A stretch of DNA of 64,000 nt. Origin: Schizochytrium sp. CCTCC M209059 (lineage: Eukaryota > Sar > Bigyra > Thraustochytrida > Thraustochytriidae). Under the pieces are notes generated by a model. The model had not been told where the DNA came from. It searched no databases and saw only the letters and a program-made list of their open reading frames with translations. Positions 33,301 to 42,224 of the stretch are shown one piece after another. Both the position numbers and the translations under genes were made by a program. Position 1 is the stretch's first letter. Each line of letters opens with the position of its first letter. The stretch lies in NCBI GenBank assembly GCA_000818945.1, contig KN805370.1, positions 322,111 to 386,110 of the forward strand. The letters run 5' to 3'.

Positions 33301-36300
33301 GCAAAGGCGAGTTTGACCTGCGAGATCTTGTCCGGGTCTGACGACAGCAAGGTTCCGATGCGAATAGGCGAGAGATCATAGATTGTCTCCGGTACTTCAA
33401 TGATCCCCAATGTCGTGTTGACGTTCGTGCAGACAATATTGTAGCTGGCTTGACCACATTTTGTTCCATTAAAGACGGGCGTCTCGTTAATGTTGAGCAC
33501 CCTTATCGTGATTGAAGCGCTAGCCGTGTGATTGACGCTGTCCGTAACGACGAGATCAAGTTCGCACGTGTGAATACCTCCCGCAGACAATGTGCAGAGT
33601 GACTGTGGGTTCTCAAAGTCGAGACTTCCGTCCGTCGAGAGTTGGCCCGAAAGCTCGTCGACCTCAAACGGGCTATCCTCTGCATCAAGAAGAGCATACC
33701 GGAGCTCACCAACATCTGCGGCGTCTGGATCGATTGCAACAATGGGATCCCCAATATCGCCCGGGGCGGTCATCTCGTTCACGGAGATCGAATACGAGAA
33801 TGCGTCAAAGGTGGGCACTTCGTTCACGTCTTCGACAGTGATTGTGACCGTGCCAAGAGCACTCAGCGAATAGGCCTCCAGTCCTCCATTGTCGCGGACA
33901 CGAATCGTGAGAACGAGGGTACCATCCTCATTCGTCATTGTTTCGTAATCAAGGGTCTGCGTCAGGTACAAGGTACCATTGGAAGGCTCGACGAAGAACG
34001 CCACGGCAGCTGCGCTCGGTGATGCACCGGCAATCTCAAAAACGAGGTTGCTGCCATCCGGGTCGGAGGCACCAATGTCAGAGATGATGACGGCAAAGTC
34101 ATCCTCATTTTCTACCAGGGTCAGGGCATGCGAATCGATTGAAGGCGGATAGTTTTCACCCGTGACGAGAACCGTGATGTAGGCGATCTGACTTGTAAGG
34201 GGAGAGACATCGTGGTCTGTTGCGGTAATGCCGAGCACATACTCGTAGTTTTCTGTGCGGACGTTCGCCGTGACAGTTTGCACTTTGAGGACACCGTCGA
34301 CAAGCTCAAATGTCCCATCATCATTGCCCGAAACAATTGCATACGTAATATCAGTGACACGATCATCGTCGTCAACGTCCTCGTCAGAGCACAGCTCATA
34401 AACATTGAGTACCTCGAAACCGGGTGCGTAGGGCCTGTCAGGCTCGGTCTCATCATATTCTGCCACGTGTTTGGGGACGCTCGTCGTTGTATTTGCCAGC
34501 ACAGGACGGTCATTGGCGTCCAGGACAGCGATCGTGACTGTCGCTGTCGAGTTGAGCCCGCCGTTGTCCTCCGCGTACAGGGTGACTCTGATGTTTTGGT
34601 CGTCAAAGGTCGTGAACAGCGTGGACTCAAAGTTGATGGGGCTCGCCATTGACGTATTCTGCACAAGCGTGTAGCCATCAACGACAAAGTAGTCGACAGC
34701 CTTTCCAGTGCTCGCAACTACCTGTGAGAGAATTTCCATCGTGAAGTCTGATCCATCTTCGTCGACTACATCGATGTCGGCCACCCAGGTTTCGTTAACC
34801 TCTTCTGTTTCCGTGACTGTAAAGGTTTGGGAACTGCCGAAGGTTGGCGGCTCTGGCTCGTCAGTGACGCCGATTGTGATGACCTTGGTTGTTTTGATAC
34901 TGGGTACGCCATTGTCCGAAACGCTGACTCGGATGCTGTAGGTGTCTTGCGTCTCATAGTCGAGGTCCCCACGAACGGTGACTACTCCTGTAGAGGCGGC
35001 AACCGCGAACATGCTTGCATCCAGGCCGGTCTCCAGAGCAAAGAAGCCAGTTTGGCCAGCGTCTACGTCCGTAAAAGCAATGGCCTCGGCGATTGCTGTG
35101 CCGAATGGAACATTTTCTGGAACGCTGAGCTCCGATGTGGTAATCACCGGGCTTTCATTGACATCGCGCACGTGCACAGTAAAGTCGAATGTCGCGCTCG
35201 CTCCCTCAATATCCTCGGCCTGTACGGTGACTGTGTAATTATTCGAAAACTCGTAATCAAGTGTTGACCCGGTAGTCAGCTGCAAAGTAACCAGCGAGGA
35301 TTCTGCTGCCGTGACGCTGTTGTTGTTTTCCATTTCAAAAAGACTCGTCGCATCAACACCGTGCTCATCGATAGCGCCTACAACACTATAGGTAATTTCA
35401 TCGCCGCTGTCCTCGTCTGTGGCGAAAATTCTTCCGCTTGCGGTTCCGCTATTTTCGCTAAAAGTCAGCGACTCCTGCGCACTAGCAGCTGGCCACTCTG
35501 GGGGATCATTTACGTCCGTGATTTCGATAGCTACGTCAAGCGTATTTGTACCCCCACGACCATCATTAACGCGCACGGTAATGGAGTATGCATTTCGCGA
35601 CTCGTAGTCGAGCGCGGCAGCGCTAGTGGTGCGCAGAGTTCCAGCTGGGGCGTCGATTGTCTCGGTGACTGCGCATTCGTCAAGGTTGTCGTCGCGAACG
35701 CAAGTCACCACGGCGAAAAAGTCGTCAAAGTTTCGCTCGATCGCGTATGACATGACGTCCGTCGTGGATGATCCATCACTGTTTAGGTCGAGATCGTCGA
35801 CCTGCAGACCAATAATACTATTGTCCAGATCGGTACATGGATCGTCCCCGCACATTGCCTCGAGAAGTGTGTTTTCCGGGGAGTTCTCAGGAACACGAAA
35901 GGACGTAATTTCATATGGATCGGTTTTCCAAAATGGGACGTCGTTAACGTCAAGGACGTGGATGGTGACATTGGCGGTAATGGAGCACCGTGCTTCTGTT
36001 GCAGCTCCAAAAAATTGGTAGTCATCGCAGACTCGAATTTGAAGCTCATATGTGTTTTTGGCGATATAGTCGAGTCCACTGTCAAAGACGTACAGCTGAC
36101 CCGAGCACGAACCAATGTAGAACATGTTTTCCGGCCCATCAAGAGTGTCCGTCAGGATTTCAAATGTAATATCCTGCCCTACATCCTCGTCGTTGGCCCG
36201 AATGGGGGATCCGACACCTGTATTGATGGCTGAGCGCTCGTCAACGTAAAAGTCCAACACGGATGGGAGCGCAAACGGATACCCGGCCGTGATCTTGTAC

Positions 36301-38387
36301 TCAAAGTAAGGGAGATCGCTCTCATTAATGATTTCCAACGTGATTCTACAGGTCGCAGAGGCGTCTCCCGAGACACTGGTTGCCAGAACATCAAAAATGT
36401 AGGTGGGGCAGGTTTCGTAGTCCAAGAAATACCCGCTCCGAATGGCGAGAGCGCCATCCTCAAGAATCTCGAATGGAAACCCATTATCCTGCACCCAGGC
36501 TACGCACTCGTATTGATTTAGTGCGTACGGAAGAATGTATCCTAGACCATCGGTGTCGACAAAGCTGAGATAGTCCCTTGTGGAAATGTTGGCGTCATTA
36601 ATGTTGTCAAAGACCAGCAGATTTGTCAACATCGTGTTCTCACGAGCATCACCCAGGCCGTCATTCGTCACCTCTGCAATCGAAAGATCGCCCGTGTTGC
36701 CTTCGCAACTGCCCATCCATTCAACTTTTCGCAGTCGCACACCATAGCGCGTAATGTACAAACTCGTGTCTGCAAGCTCCATTCCGGTGCGATAAATCGG
36801 GAGCGCAGACTCTGGCGTGGAGTAATACCCATCAAGAACCTCGAGAGGTGCGGTAGTCCCCGCAGGACAGTAGTAGATAGCCGGATGCTCGGGCTCGACT
36901 TCGCCCTCATAGCAAGGGCCCGCGGTTGAAGAGGTCGAACCTTTGGGGCAGTAATATCCTGCCGCGCAGACATAGGAAGCGCACGAAGGCAGGCCGATGG
37001 AAGGGGCATAGTTTCCTGCGGGACAAGCATACTTTTTACCCCCTGTGCAGTACGAGCCCTTGGGGCAAACCGTTTGTGATGTGCGGACGTTTTCCGCAAC
37101 GGAGAGTGGCGTTGAGTAAAAACCCTCGTCTACGGGCACAGGCTCCGCGCTGCCCTCTGGACAGTACACGGAAGCATTGCCGCACGCATTTGCTTTTGAG
37201 CTAGCACTCGCTGCTGGACAATAGTACCCTGCAGAGCACGGCCCGCTGCAGTACTGGTTGGTTTGCCCGCTGCCGCCCCATTGGCCCTCGATGCAGGGAT
37301 ACTGTTCGGGATCGGTCGATCCAGACTCGCACCAGTAACCTGCAAAGCAGGGACCCGAGCAGCTTGAGTCCTCGAGACCTGTCGTCTCACCATAGGTTCC
37401 CGGAGGACAAGGCATCTCGTCTTTTGATGAGCTTCCGGCTTCGCAGTAATAGCCAGCATCGCATTCGCCTTGATCGGAGCCTCCTTCGCAGTACCGCCCG
37501 GGCTCGCAGAGCGCGCAGGTTTGATTGCTATTATAACCATAATATCCGTCCTGGCATCGATTGCATTTGCCTGTGGTAATGCCGAGGCATTCCCTGTAGC
37601 AGTGATACATGGTCCAATATGTTCCTCCGCTGGAGCATCTCCAAATGGAACCGGTCTGTGCCCTTTTCTCGTAGCCATCAGGGCAGTTTTGGTGGTTTTC
37701 ACCATTGCAGCGAGCATTCGTTTTACCACTTATGCAGTCGCTGTCGTACGAGTCGCAAGCCTCGCAGAACGAGGGACACGGCGAAGAGTCAGGACACGCA
37801 CAGGTGTCCGCGAAGGCAACAGCTGCTTGTGTTTGCCCGATGCTCAGTAGCACAGCCAGCACGGCGATCAGATAGGCACTGCATGTTGAGGATGACACCA
37901 TCGCGCGCGCTGTCTTGCCAAAGAGATTCACCACCTTGTTTATCCTGGGTTCTGACAGAATTTCTGCGACCCGGCGGCGATACTCCGGGTGCACGGAAAT
38001 TGCGCTTCGGCCTTGCAAGCGCCGTCTCGTCGTCGCGGCGGCGCCCGCCTCCCGGGCCGAGGCTTTGACGGAAGGCACGTAGCCGTGGCTTGCAAGTTTG
38101 CTGCTGCTGCTTTCTGGCATTGATTCGTAGTACGTCCCGCCTTTACCTCGTCCGTCACAATTGCCAGAGCGCCAACTAATTCCCTCCTCAGCTATTTCTC
38201 CTTGGCTGAGCCTGGGCTGGCCGGGGCCGGTGGAAGTGGGTGCCAGCTGATCGTTTCGGGCCGTGGAAGACCCTTGAGGTTGGCCTATTTTCAGTCTCAT
38301 GCTACTTGTTTTCTTTCTCGTATTGTCGCCTCCTTTGTCGCACACCGATCGTTTCTTGCCATGGGTGGACTTGTACTCGCTCATCAT
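24324..38387 (-). CDS. Giant multi-domain membrane protein: Cys-rich, cadherin, IPT/TIG, multi-pass, IQ, coiled coil
   Basis: About 4,690 residues without introns from the first ATG (38387); the frame is open upstream but starts at GTG. A signal-peptide-like segment begins at the internal ATG at 37901 (MVSSSTCS then a Leu/Val core ending QTQAA), so 37901 is a serious alternative start. In order: Cys-rich ephrin-receptor-like (GCC2/GCC3) modules (about 37830-36850); eight or nine cadherin repeats with LDYE and DVNDxP motifs (about 36500-33060); 13 IPT/TIG repeats, each with a GxxFG core (about 33045-29200); another Cys-rich module (about 29000-28730); about seven hydrophobic segments (about 28720-27620) with an IQ motif (LQSAFRGYYVRR, near 27880) among them; two further hydrophobic segments (about 27150-26980); and an about 800-residue charged coiled coil (about 26720-24500). 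It looks like a cell-surface adhesion or signalling receptor with a long cytoplasmic rod. No channel or kinase signature was recognised. Confidence 0.82.
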   Translation of the reverse strand: MMSEYKSTHGKKRSVCDKGGDNTRKKTSSMRLKIGQPQGSSTARNDQLAPTSTGPGQPRLSQGEIAEEGISWRSGNCDGRGKGGTYYESMPESSSSKLASHGYVPSVKASAREAGAAATTRRRLQGRSAISVHPEYRRRVAEILSEPRINKVVNLFGKTARAMVSSSTCSAYLIAVLAVLLSIGQTQAAVAFADTCACPDSSPCPSFCEACDSYDSDCISGKTNARCNGENHQNCPDGYEKRAQTGSIWRCSSGGTYWTMYHCYRECLGITTGKCNRCQDGYYGYNSNQTCALCEPGRYCEGGSDQGECDAGYYCEAGSSSKDEMPCPPGTYGETTGLEDSSCSGPCFAGYWCESGSTDPEQYPCIEGQWGGSGQTNQYCSGPCSAGYYCPAASASSKANACGNASVYCPEGSAEPVPVDEGFYSTPLSVAENVRTSQTVCPKGSYCTGGKKYACPAGNYAPSIGLPSCASYVCAAGYYCPKGSTSSTAGPCYEGEVEPEHPAIYYCPAGTTAPLEVLDGYYSTPESALPIYRTGMELADTSLYITRYGVRLRKVEWMGSCEGNTGDLSIAEVTNDGLGDARENTMLTNLLVFDNINDANISTRDYLSFVDTDGLGYILPYALNQYECVAWVQDNGFPFEILEDGALAIRSGYFLDYETCPTYIFDVLATSVSGDASATCRITLEIINESDLPYFEYKITAGYPFALPSVLDFYVDERSAINTGVGSPIRANDEDVGQDITFEILTDTLDGPENMFYIGSCSGQLYVFDSGLDYIAKNTYELQIRVCDDYQFFGAATEARCSITANVTIHVLDVNDVPFWKTDPYEITSFRVPENSPENTLLEAMCGDDPCTDLDNSIIGLQVDDLDLNSDGSSTTDVMSYAIERNFDDFFAVVTCVRDDNLDECAVTETIDAPAGTLRTTSAAALDYESRNAYSITVRVNDGRGGTNTLDVAIEITDVNDPPEWPAASAQESLTFSENSGTASGRIFATDEDSGDEITYSVVGAIDEHGVDATSLFEMENNNSVTAAESSLVTLQLTTGSTLDYEFSNNYTVTVQAEDIEGASATFDFTVHVRDVNESPVITTSELSVPENVPFGTAIAEAIAFTDVDAGQTGFFALETGLDASMFAVAASTGVVTVRGDLDYETQDTYSIRVSVSDNGVPSIKTTKVITIGVTDEPEPPTFGSSQTFTVTETEEVNETWVADIDVVDEDGSDFTMEILSQVVASTGKAVDYFVVDGYTLVQNTSMASPINFESTLFTTFDDQNIRVTLYAEDNGGLNSTATVTIAVLDANDRPVLANTTTSVPKHVAEYDETEPDRPYAPGFEVLNVYELCSDEDVDDDDRVTDITYAIVSGNDDGTFELVDGVLKVQTVTANVRTENYEYVLGITATDHDVSPLTSQIAYITVLVTGENYPPSIDSHALTLVENEDDFAVIISDIGASDPDGSNLVFEIAGASPSAAAVAFFVEPSNGTLYLTQTLDYETMTNEDGTLVLTIRVRDNGGLEAYSLSALGTVTITVEDVNEVPTFDAFSYSISVNEMTAPGDIGDPIVAIDPDAADVGELRYALLDAEDSPFEVDELSGQLSTDGSLDFENPQSLCTLSAGGIHTCELDLVVTDSVNHTASASITIRVLNINETPVFNGTKCGQASYNIVCTNVNTTLGIIEVPETIYDLSPIRIGTLLSSDPDKISQVKLAFATAHFVFPDGVEQDTGETLMDDLFLLDDSGVLYLVGSLDFENRSVYSYEVKLSDEGNGEQAALDQDFTIEIRVVNENDIGPVSASTAADPWPTAGGDAVTLTGSNFGPTQFKIDNEGAEASDVRAYLVQKGTLRSFEASGCTVVSDTEVSCTSSPKGVGSELYWMVSFPEMDHNSTLDFDDDSLANRFQDPVITSVSGADAFPTMGGAVFDLVGTDFGAADLSFVPEVEVRYRSKTDRDTVYTAQNCSILSSVDIECTSTVSTGPKLEFMVIVQGQQALSWHGGDGTNYSHTAPTIASVAFEVSTITEMKTKGGSSTDAILILGTNFGSVGTSIAVTYGPVSQTSKFTATSCAVISAHTVVRCIYVAGSGVDLRFVVSANSVRSEASVQGLSYAGPTIESISGSGSENARTSGGDTVYISGSGFGPVTEIDGTVVARYGGENGTKYYATDCAVISEDTQISCLTASGTGRDHPWTVSISGQSSEVTEVAEGLIMSYSAPTINYFEGTESNAVTDGGDEVVLVGLDFGDQSDLITVTFGATGTEYMARNCIIDPDYLHSKIICELPPGVGKELKWTVVVDGQASRVPTTNYQAPGVDTLSGSPIEDGASTIGGEIFYIQGSDFGPRALHDENEEAVYSFSYGGSGGKKYKAANCTILEPKPSLLSTSPSGSDPIDAGEFSLEVDLVVTASIPFNASADDVQNALRDAQTGVLFNVSVTVNETSGARVWEILTPSLPREAITIKTSSLTANGSNAALKIEQPTLGASAARCVTVPGVGANLGLVATIAGQSSNISAVTLSYKAPDISSFTPSLGVSAEGFQLNVSGTNFGNEGVTVSFAGVTLTGAEVSEHSTITVPIPEELQRNANNAVEIEVEGQTVTDTYSFSPPVVTSITAVNPPQNLDGPPQEILIRGSSFGEYHPELGDSIIVGGEECLLAAWTHDSIRCNLTTLTGEMVITVGEQVCRNNNGSACCPCDFSYENLLAPPTVLSVSACGLGQDLSNCTTDGGYEITVFGANLGSGIYGSVYIGDEIESRECLVADPVEDYTETEIRCIVPPGEGKDLQVVVHHAWQVSDDNVVFSYDQPHLSAVTPEAFSTYGGSNLTIVGSNFGTSGPRVELRPYGNASLASLCEVLYFDHESIECFLPEGQGELEIAVFAGEQEASSVLTFAYFPPFVKAISPVEGLAQGYYPLTVIGSNFGVTGTVYVGENECETITYAHELITCSTPKGAGADLPVYVESGRYTSNLNVTFTYLPPEVSALEPNHGPTIGGDTIIVHGANFHDSADLEVRIGSFLCNNPISLTASEINCTSPEGVGTNLTVTVTVANQSSMVNYDPEAVFDFDPPMVNRVLPYPTDARGGGTLYLEGTNFGNDDVDPEAFVRVLVDGYVCTEAERKDHSSIECQMPTVLVGEQPIFLEVALQSLDVDPDQGAFAACTANFYGRPGEFCLPCPDGAMCLGYVDNWHYDPASISGYGSLNRSLFQTCNPIEACLGNDTCAEGYVHQNDRMKLCGKCAEDFYRLEGKCEPCPNLAWLILIACFLVAVILCSVAYFLTKYGVQLAAVSICIDFCQVVSLFSTYDFAWPSVVSGAYAVLSAFNLNLELASPECSVGWDYETKWYIMYFMPVVFGLLFTTSFIVAFVKLAVRKVRREIKAKTGALVAPLVLKTDENDKLATLGDDEKVLLVDDDDMESYDASFNKFIDAEFGAFLLMCYYLYMSVMKKCFEVYRCTDGPVPVLRAEPAEPCDDTGEFYTRIHALAGFGIFVYGIGIPSVISFLLLKHRDFIKHDQQRREQALKLSETDAAKRLQSAFRGYYVRRVVDPRSILRQHKKLTHIGRTRAKFGKLYEDFTSECYYWRLVLMMRKLLLSMISLFLDDKFKQSTLAFGVLFSSYALQVKLKPYLSRFPDDLHKRRQAKAYKEWKRRAELRSEVNRTKGRVRALQMAVSAKMKRMGINVAKDQRLMRENMDFAQLEVNKGIAGRVQKSRENKLAKAIEDGEVDPEVARAETSVQRHWAILRHFVTEMDNKDKFELNEEAAKYLNNDALRWIFDYNTLETISLATLMYILLFGLLFDTYEANAEDVRINVLASITIALFVLVIILFLSSVIIDVKRKFWPVVRERLLREGVRALLPRTMLRRLGVMKRRDAAGDDPAAGPRSRARGGATVAPSRDSAKAVLTARRGQWVSQVNPFATLERQNADLVRAEEARLQAILASKMRFEEELRERELKRQQEKERLEEEYRVKMASVDAELRELEEEEAAMLDALGGMRHEGEEGDLAVVDIGAVETADAALERETEEEIGRLDELRADTERALEKALLAREATAAKLDREDVEDDVSEPEQTEEALHEAREAEARALEEENFLIEQEVVMAKFEAEERDQLVQLKARQNDEVNAAIAELQRQAEEVFAGHRNQQDEIKARLQERKLRRGTTVRRRRRTGAGTSGQEEAGEGADLEDDQGDESLAPELTEEQEQAMKELEEKLAELQSKQDREKEDFVKDLEARKEAEIQSLREQIHERVHQELSEEAAFENQIAQELEQFQEETKMLVAEIQLPPSAGIEGDEMSEEEAKRLREQYEVSMSALKEKRNAELAALREKLEKKRKGRLDAAQKAEEAREEERVRELQTAEENKLKAQEKEIEFAAKQQEEAAVNDTDSNAGNEDAKAAVEKLRESFEQASSELARKQEKQRNDRREALERRLESRKRAIEQRNKKKLEAAAKKEDKVFVQALKPAAPPEEDPEVIAARLEQIKKDAVAKKAALDTKIRNEKNAQRDRMRDRLAKKRLQAEEKKKKMLAEKAKEEELMNQKLKEEEAALRERQAIELQEIEEATAEAFLDETQTESLAAGVTAWRKRREEQERKQAKGPSRSEILAADFADKAKRIEDLSSGSSDDEKAQKEATRLLKDLESLFVNLVEETDAELNKLTNEAAVQKARQKRQLRDLRRRLLPDADPVSSQSPDSPLLPGNDAGKESSARAAMPINVNLDEIAFLD

Positions 38388-39185
38388 CTCTCCATTTCTA
38401 CTGATGCTCCGGGTCGCGGTCGCTGTCGCCGGCGCTGTCGCGAGCGGGCCCAAACGCACCGGGTGCTTGACTGGAAGTTGAACTCCGTCAGCTGCTGGTG
38501 CTGGTGCTGCTGGTGCTGGTGCTGCTGGTGCTGCTGCAGTCGGTCGCCTCACTCAGGCTCCTCGCACCACCGAGTAACGGTCTCGTCCCCGATGCGGTTA
38601 CAAATCAGCCTGATGGCGTGGGGTCCCATTTTTTTTGGTTTGGTGCTGGCAGAGGCTGCCCTGACGACGCGCTCAGGCTGAGAGATAGATAACCCGTTAT
38701 GTCATTGAAGCGAGAACGCTCTCACGCTGCGAACGTGCCTAGCTAGGTTTCCTCCGTTCGGGCCCTGGGCTGGATGGGACAATGGGATCGGCCAACGAGG
38801 CGTACGTCGGGATCAGCGTGTCATCGACAGGCATCCAACGGCGCAAGCGGCGACGGCGGCATCGGCGGTGGCGAGAGGGCGCGGGCGGGTAGACAGAGAG
38901 ACAGACGCTTGACTCGTCCCACCCACTCACTCACCCATCTGCCTTCGTCATCACTGACTCGGAGTTCCAACTTCAAGTCATCTCGCTCCCGCTTGTAAAA
39001 AATGATAATTCAACGGCTTCTTTAAGGTGGTGTCGAGACTCGTCAACACCGCTAGGGACCTTACATTTTAGTGTAAAAAGAGAAGAAAAGAAAAGAAAAG
39101 AAAAGAAAAGAAAAGAAAAGAAAAGAAAAGAAAAGAAAAGAAGATCGGGCCTTTGCTTTTCTTCCGTACTACGGTACGTAGTAGG
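38388..39185. other. Intergenic region between the giant receptor and GnT-I
   Basis: Contains the upstream open extension of the giant gene (to 38552, no ATG), a GCTGGTGCT-type run near 38496-38540 and the AAAAG microsatellite. The rest shows no convincing gene. Confidence 0.5.
39086..39140. repeat. (AAAAG)11 microsatellite
   Basis: Eleven perfect tandem AAAAG units, 55 bases, just downstream (3') of the GnT-I stop codon. Confidence 0.97.
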
Positions 39186-40943
39186 TCACGGCGGGCAACT
39201 CTCAAAGGAGAACTCGGGTACCGTGATGCTCGGAAGCGATATTGCCGTAGAGCTCTTCATCTCGGCGTAAAGCTCGAGGGGTCGAAAGACGCGAGCGTGC
39301 GCCGGGCGCAACTTCGCAAAGCGGCTCTGCTCTGTATATCCATGGAACCACTCGCATGTCACGGGCTGGTGGGGTCCAACGCATGGATCGGGCCCTGGCG
39401 TGAAGACGTTGACCATGATAATCTTGCTGCCGTGGTGCCAGAATTCGTGAACCCCAGCCCTTGAGCCACGTAAAAGCTGGTGCCAAATATGCAATTTTCC
39501 GGCAAGCTTCATTACAGTCATTTCGCGACGTGGATGCGGGTCCGCATCGAGCCAAATGATGATAGGCCTTTTTGCGGCCGCCTCATCAGAAAAAGACTTG
39601 GTCATAGGATTTTGGGTCAGACGAATCCCATGATCGAGCGAGACTCCAGCTTTGATGTGGCAACGTAGGCGCTCGTCATACGGGGCTTGGAGCACCGACT
39701 CGGAAGCATACTGCGGCCAGCGGAAAGTCGGATCCTTGTTGTGTGCAATGGAGTCAAAGTACAATCGATGAGTCTTCTCGTCCATGAAAGATCCCTTGGA
39801 TCCCGTGTGAAAGTCCCGAGGGACCTCCGGGTAAATCGAATCTCTATGTAGACTATTTTTTGGATCACGCATGAACCAGTCCCAATGACTCGACGGCCAT
39901 TTGGGTGCAAGCTCTTCCCAGATGGAGCGCATGAGGAGCCACCCAAGGCCCGGAAAGTAATCTGTCCGCAATAGTCGCTCCTTGTCTTGCACATTACCAG
40001 CGAAACCATTATCATTCCAGGCGCTTGCGAGCCACAACGTTGGATCCTTGATGATGGCGGGTGCAACCGTGCTGAAATATTCCGCAAAATCAGGACTGAA
40101 CAGAAAATCATCCTCGATGATAATGATTCCTGGTGCATCAGCAAAGTGGCTCATTGCAAAACCAAGTGCAAACTTGTAGTGCTGCGCGATGCGCGCGCCA
40201 GGGTCTTTGTGCTGTTCTGCGTCAACCATTTCTGGACCACGTTGGACAAGCTCGACTCCTGCTTCCAGCACTACTTGACTGACCGGCTCATACTGGCCGT
40301 CCTGGACTACCAGTACGAGACTCTTTTGGATACCTCGCACTTGGAAGAGCGATTCGAGCGTATCACGAACTCTTTTTTCGCGATTGTAGCAAAGAAGAAC
40401 GACTGGAAAGTGCCCGTGCTCCGCTAGGTAAAGCTCGAGGTCCTCGAGTCGTTGGGCCGTCGTGATGGTGGCGGTGCCATCGTGAGGACTATTTGCTGCC
40501 AAGGATCCGCGCAGGGATAACGCGTCGTGTTCCTCTGCTCGATCGCGCTCAGCCCTAATTATATCAAGAACCTCCTCGTGGCGTCTGGAAATGCTACCCT
40601 TGGCGCTGTTGTCTGGCATATCTTGTAGGTTGTTTGTCAGGTCAGGCTTGCCGTGCCCGCCTGGGCGAGTTCGGGTTTTCCGGAGTTCCTCCTGCTGCAG
40701 TCGCAAGGCCTTGTCCAGCTTCTCGTGCTCGCTCTCTGGCTCATCCTCCCTGTCCTCGATGGCCTGCTCCTGTACGTCGAAAGCCGCCGCGCGGATGAGC
40801 TCTACCCGTCGGGCGCCGCGCACAGCGCCGTCCTCGTCGTGAGTCGATCTTTCGAGCGCACGCGACGAGAGGAGCACCATGAGCAGCCCGACTGCCACCA
40901 GCACGCACAGCGCGCCCTCGCGCTGTCGCCGCGACAGCTTCAT
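39186..40943 (-). CDS. MGAT1: GnT-I-type beta-1,2-N-acetylglucosaminyltransferase (GT13)
   Basis: 585 residues from the ATG at 40943 (the longer frame starts at GTG). GnT-I transfers GlcNAc from UDP-GlcNAc to the alpha-1,3 arm of Man5GlcNAc2 in the Golgi, opening the route to complex and hybrid N-glycans. It is a type II membrane protein: a short basic tail, a transmembrane helix at about residues 10-28, and a charged stem (about 60-150). The catalytic part begins VVLLCYNREKRVRDTL, with VVQDGQ. The metal-binding acidic triad is Glu277-Asp278-Asp279 in IIIIEDDFLFSPDF. LASAWNDNG, FPGLGWLL and SHWDWFMRDP are GT13 hallmarks. POMGNT1 is the nearest alternative, but no extra N-terminal lectin-like domain is present. 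It is probably a separate transcription unit, in the same orientation as the giant receptor gene downstream. Confidence 0.9.
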   Translation of the reverse strand: MKLSRRQREGALCVLVAVGLLMVLLSSRALERSTHDEDGAVRGARRVELIRAAAFDVQEQAIEDREDEPESEHEKLDKALRLQQEELRKTRTRPGGHGKPDLTNNLQDMPDNSAKGSISRRHEEVLDIIRAERDRAEEHDALSLRGSLAANSPHDGTATITTAQRLEDLELYLAEHGHFPVVLLCYNREKRVRDTLESLFQVRGIQKSLVLVVQDGQYEPVSQVVLEAGVELVQRGPEMVDAEQHKDPGARIAQHYKFALGFAMSHFADAPGIIIIEDDFLFSPDFAEYFSTVAPAIIKDPTLWLASAWNDNGFAGNVQDKERLLRTDYFPGLGWLLMRSIWEELAPKWPSSHWDWFMRDPKNSLHRDSIYPEVPRDFHTGSKGSFMDEKTHRLYFDSIAHNKDPTFRWPQYASESVLQAPYDERLRCHIKAGVSLDHGIRLTQNPMTKSFSDEAAAKRPIIIWLDADPHPRREMTVMKLAGKLHIWHQLLRGSRAGVHEFWHHGSKIIMVNVFTPGPDPCVGPHQPVTCEWFHGYTEQSRFAKLRPAHARVFRPLELYAEMKSSTAISLPSITVPEFSFESCPP

Positions 40944-42224
40944 GCTGCTGCTGCTGCTGCTGCTGCCGCACCCGAGGCAATTCACCTCGCACTGATTCTG
41001 TCATTGGCCGTTCGTCTGTCATCGGTCGTTCGTACGGGCGCCGCTAACAACTTGTAGGGAGCGGTGTATTCACGCGCTGCGAACTCCAAGGACCATTGGC
41101 AGACAGGCTGGCGCGGGTCATTCAATGCCAAAGGAGAAGAAAAAGAAAAGAGAATTGGGAGCGAAAGCGCGTGCTTGTGCGTGTACAAGAACATGTGCGC
41201 GATGTGGCACTGCATCGTGATGTTTGCATTTGCGAATATTGTCATCGGTCGATGGTCCTGACTCGTGATGCTGCTGATTGCAGAAAAGAATAATAAGGTC
41301 GAAATTCGATGACGTTTCACCGCGGGCGGCGGCAATTATTACGTCCATTGTCATCTCGTCCGTCAATATGTTCAACTTCGGACAGTGACACGGACGCAGG
41401 GCAACGTGTATTTTTCCTCCAATATTCGAACATCGCTACCTCTGGTGAATGATTCCAACTAACTAACGTTGGGCCCATTGAATGAAATGAGGCTATCGTA
41501 TGAACTGTCTTTAAGGATCCGGATGATTTTTAACATTTAAAAGCTGGACGGCCAGCTGTGGCTGGCAGAGAATTTGCAAGAAAATTGAGAGACAATGGTC
41601 CATAATTTTGAAAAAGAGAATTGAGAACTTGTTACTCCGTCTCGCGGGTAATCTCGCTGCGCTCTCCCGCATCATCATCGAGATCCTCGAGTAGCCGTTG
41701 CTGCTTTTTGCTCTTCGTCCCGTTCTGCGACATTTTCGCTGCCCTTTTACTCTTCCGCCGCCATCACCAGCGTTGCGATTCCCGAACTCGCCTCGTCGAT
41801 TCCTTCTTCGACCGCTTTCGTTCTTGACTTGGCGAAGTACTCCCTTTCTTACCCTTTGCACTTCCTCGTGCACCCCCGTCAAATCTTGCTCCTGGCCTGG
41901 CTTCGCCCATTCTCAAGTCGCCGTCCTCGTCGCCGCCATCCCACCACCGTCGCCTTCCCCGTCCTCCACTCCCCCCCCTCCCCCCCCGCCCAGCTGCACA
42001 CCGGCATCCACGACATCCTTCTCCCCGGCGTCGTCCCCGGCCGCGATCGCCCCCAGGGTCATGGCCCCGCCGATGCCGATGCCGATGCCGATGCCGATGC
42101 CGATGCCGTCGCTGGTCTTGCAGTTCTACGACCGTGCCCAGAACGTCTTGCGAAGAGTCCCTCTCCGTCCCGGGAAGCTTTCCCACTGTTCTAGTGTACA
42201 ATGGTGTATACTATAGAGAGGGGG

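Noticed and set aside
41698..42216. Pro/Ser-rich frames and a Met-Pro repeat
   Set aside because: They come from the pyrimidine tract and the GATGCC repeat; no conserved domain in any frame.
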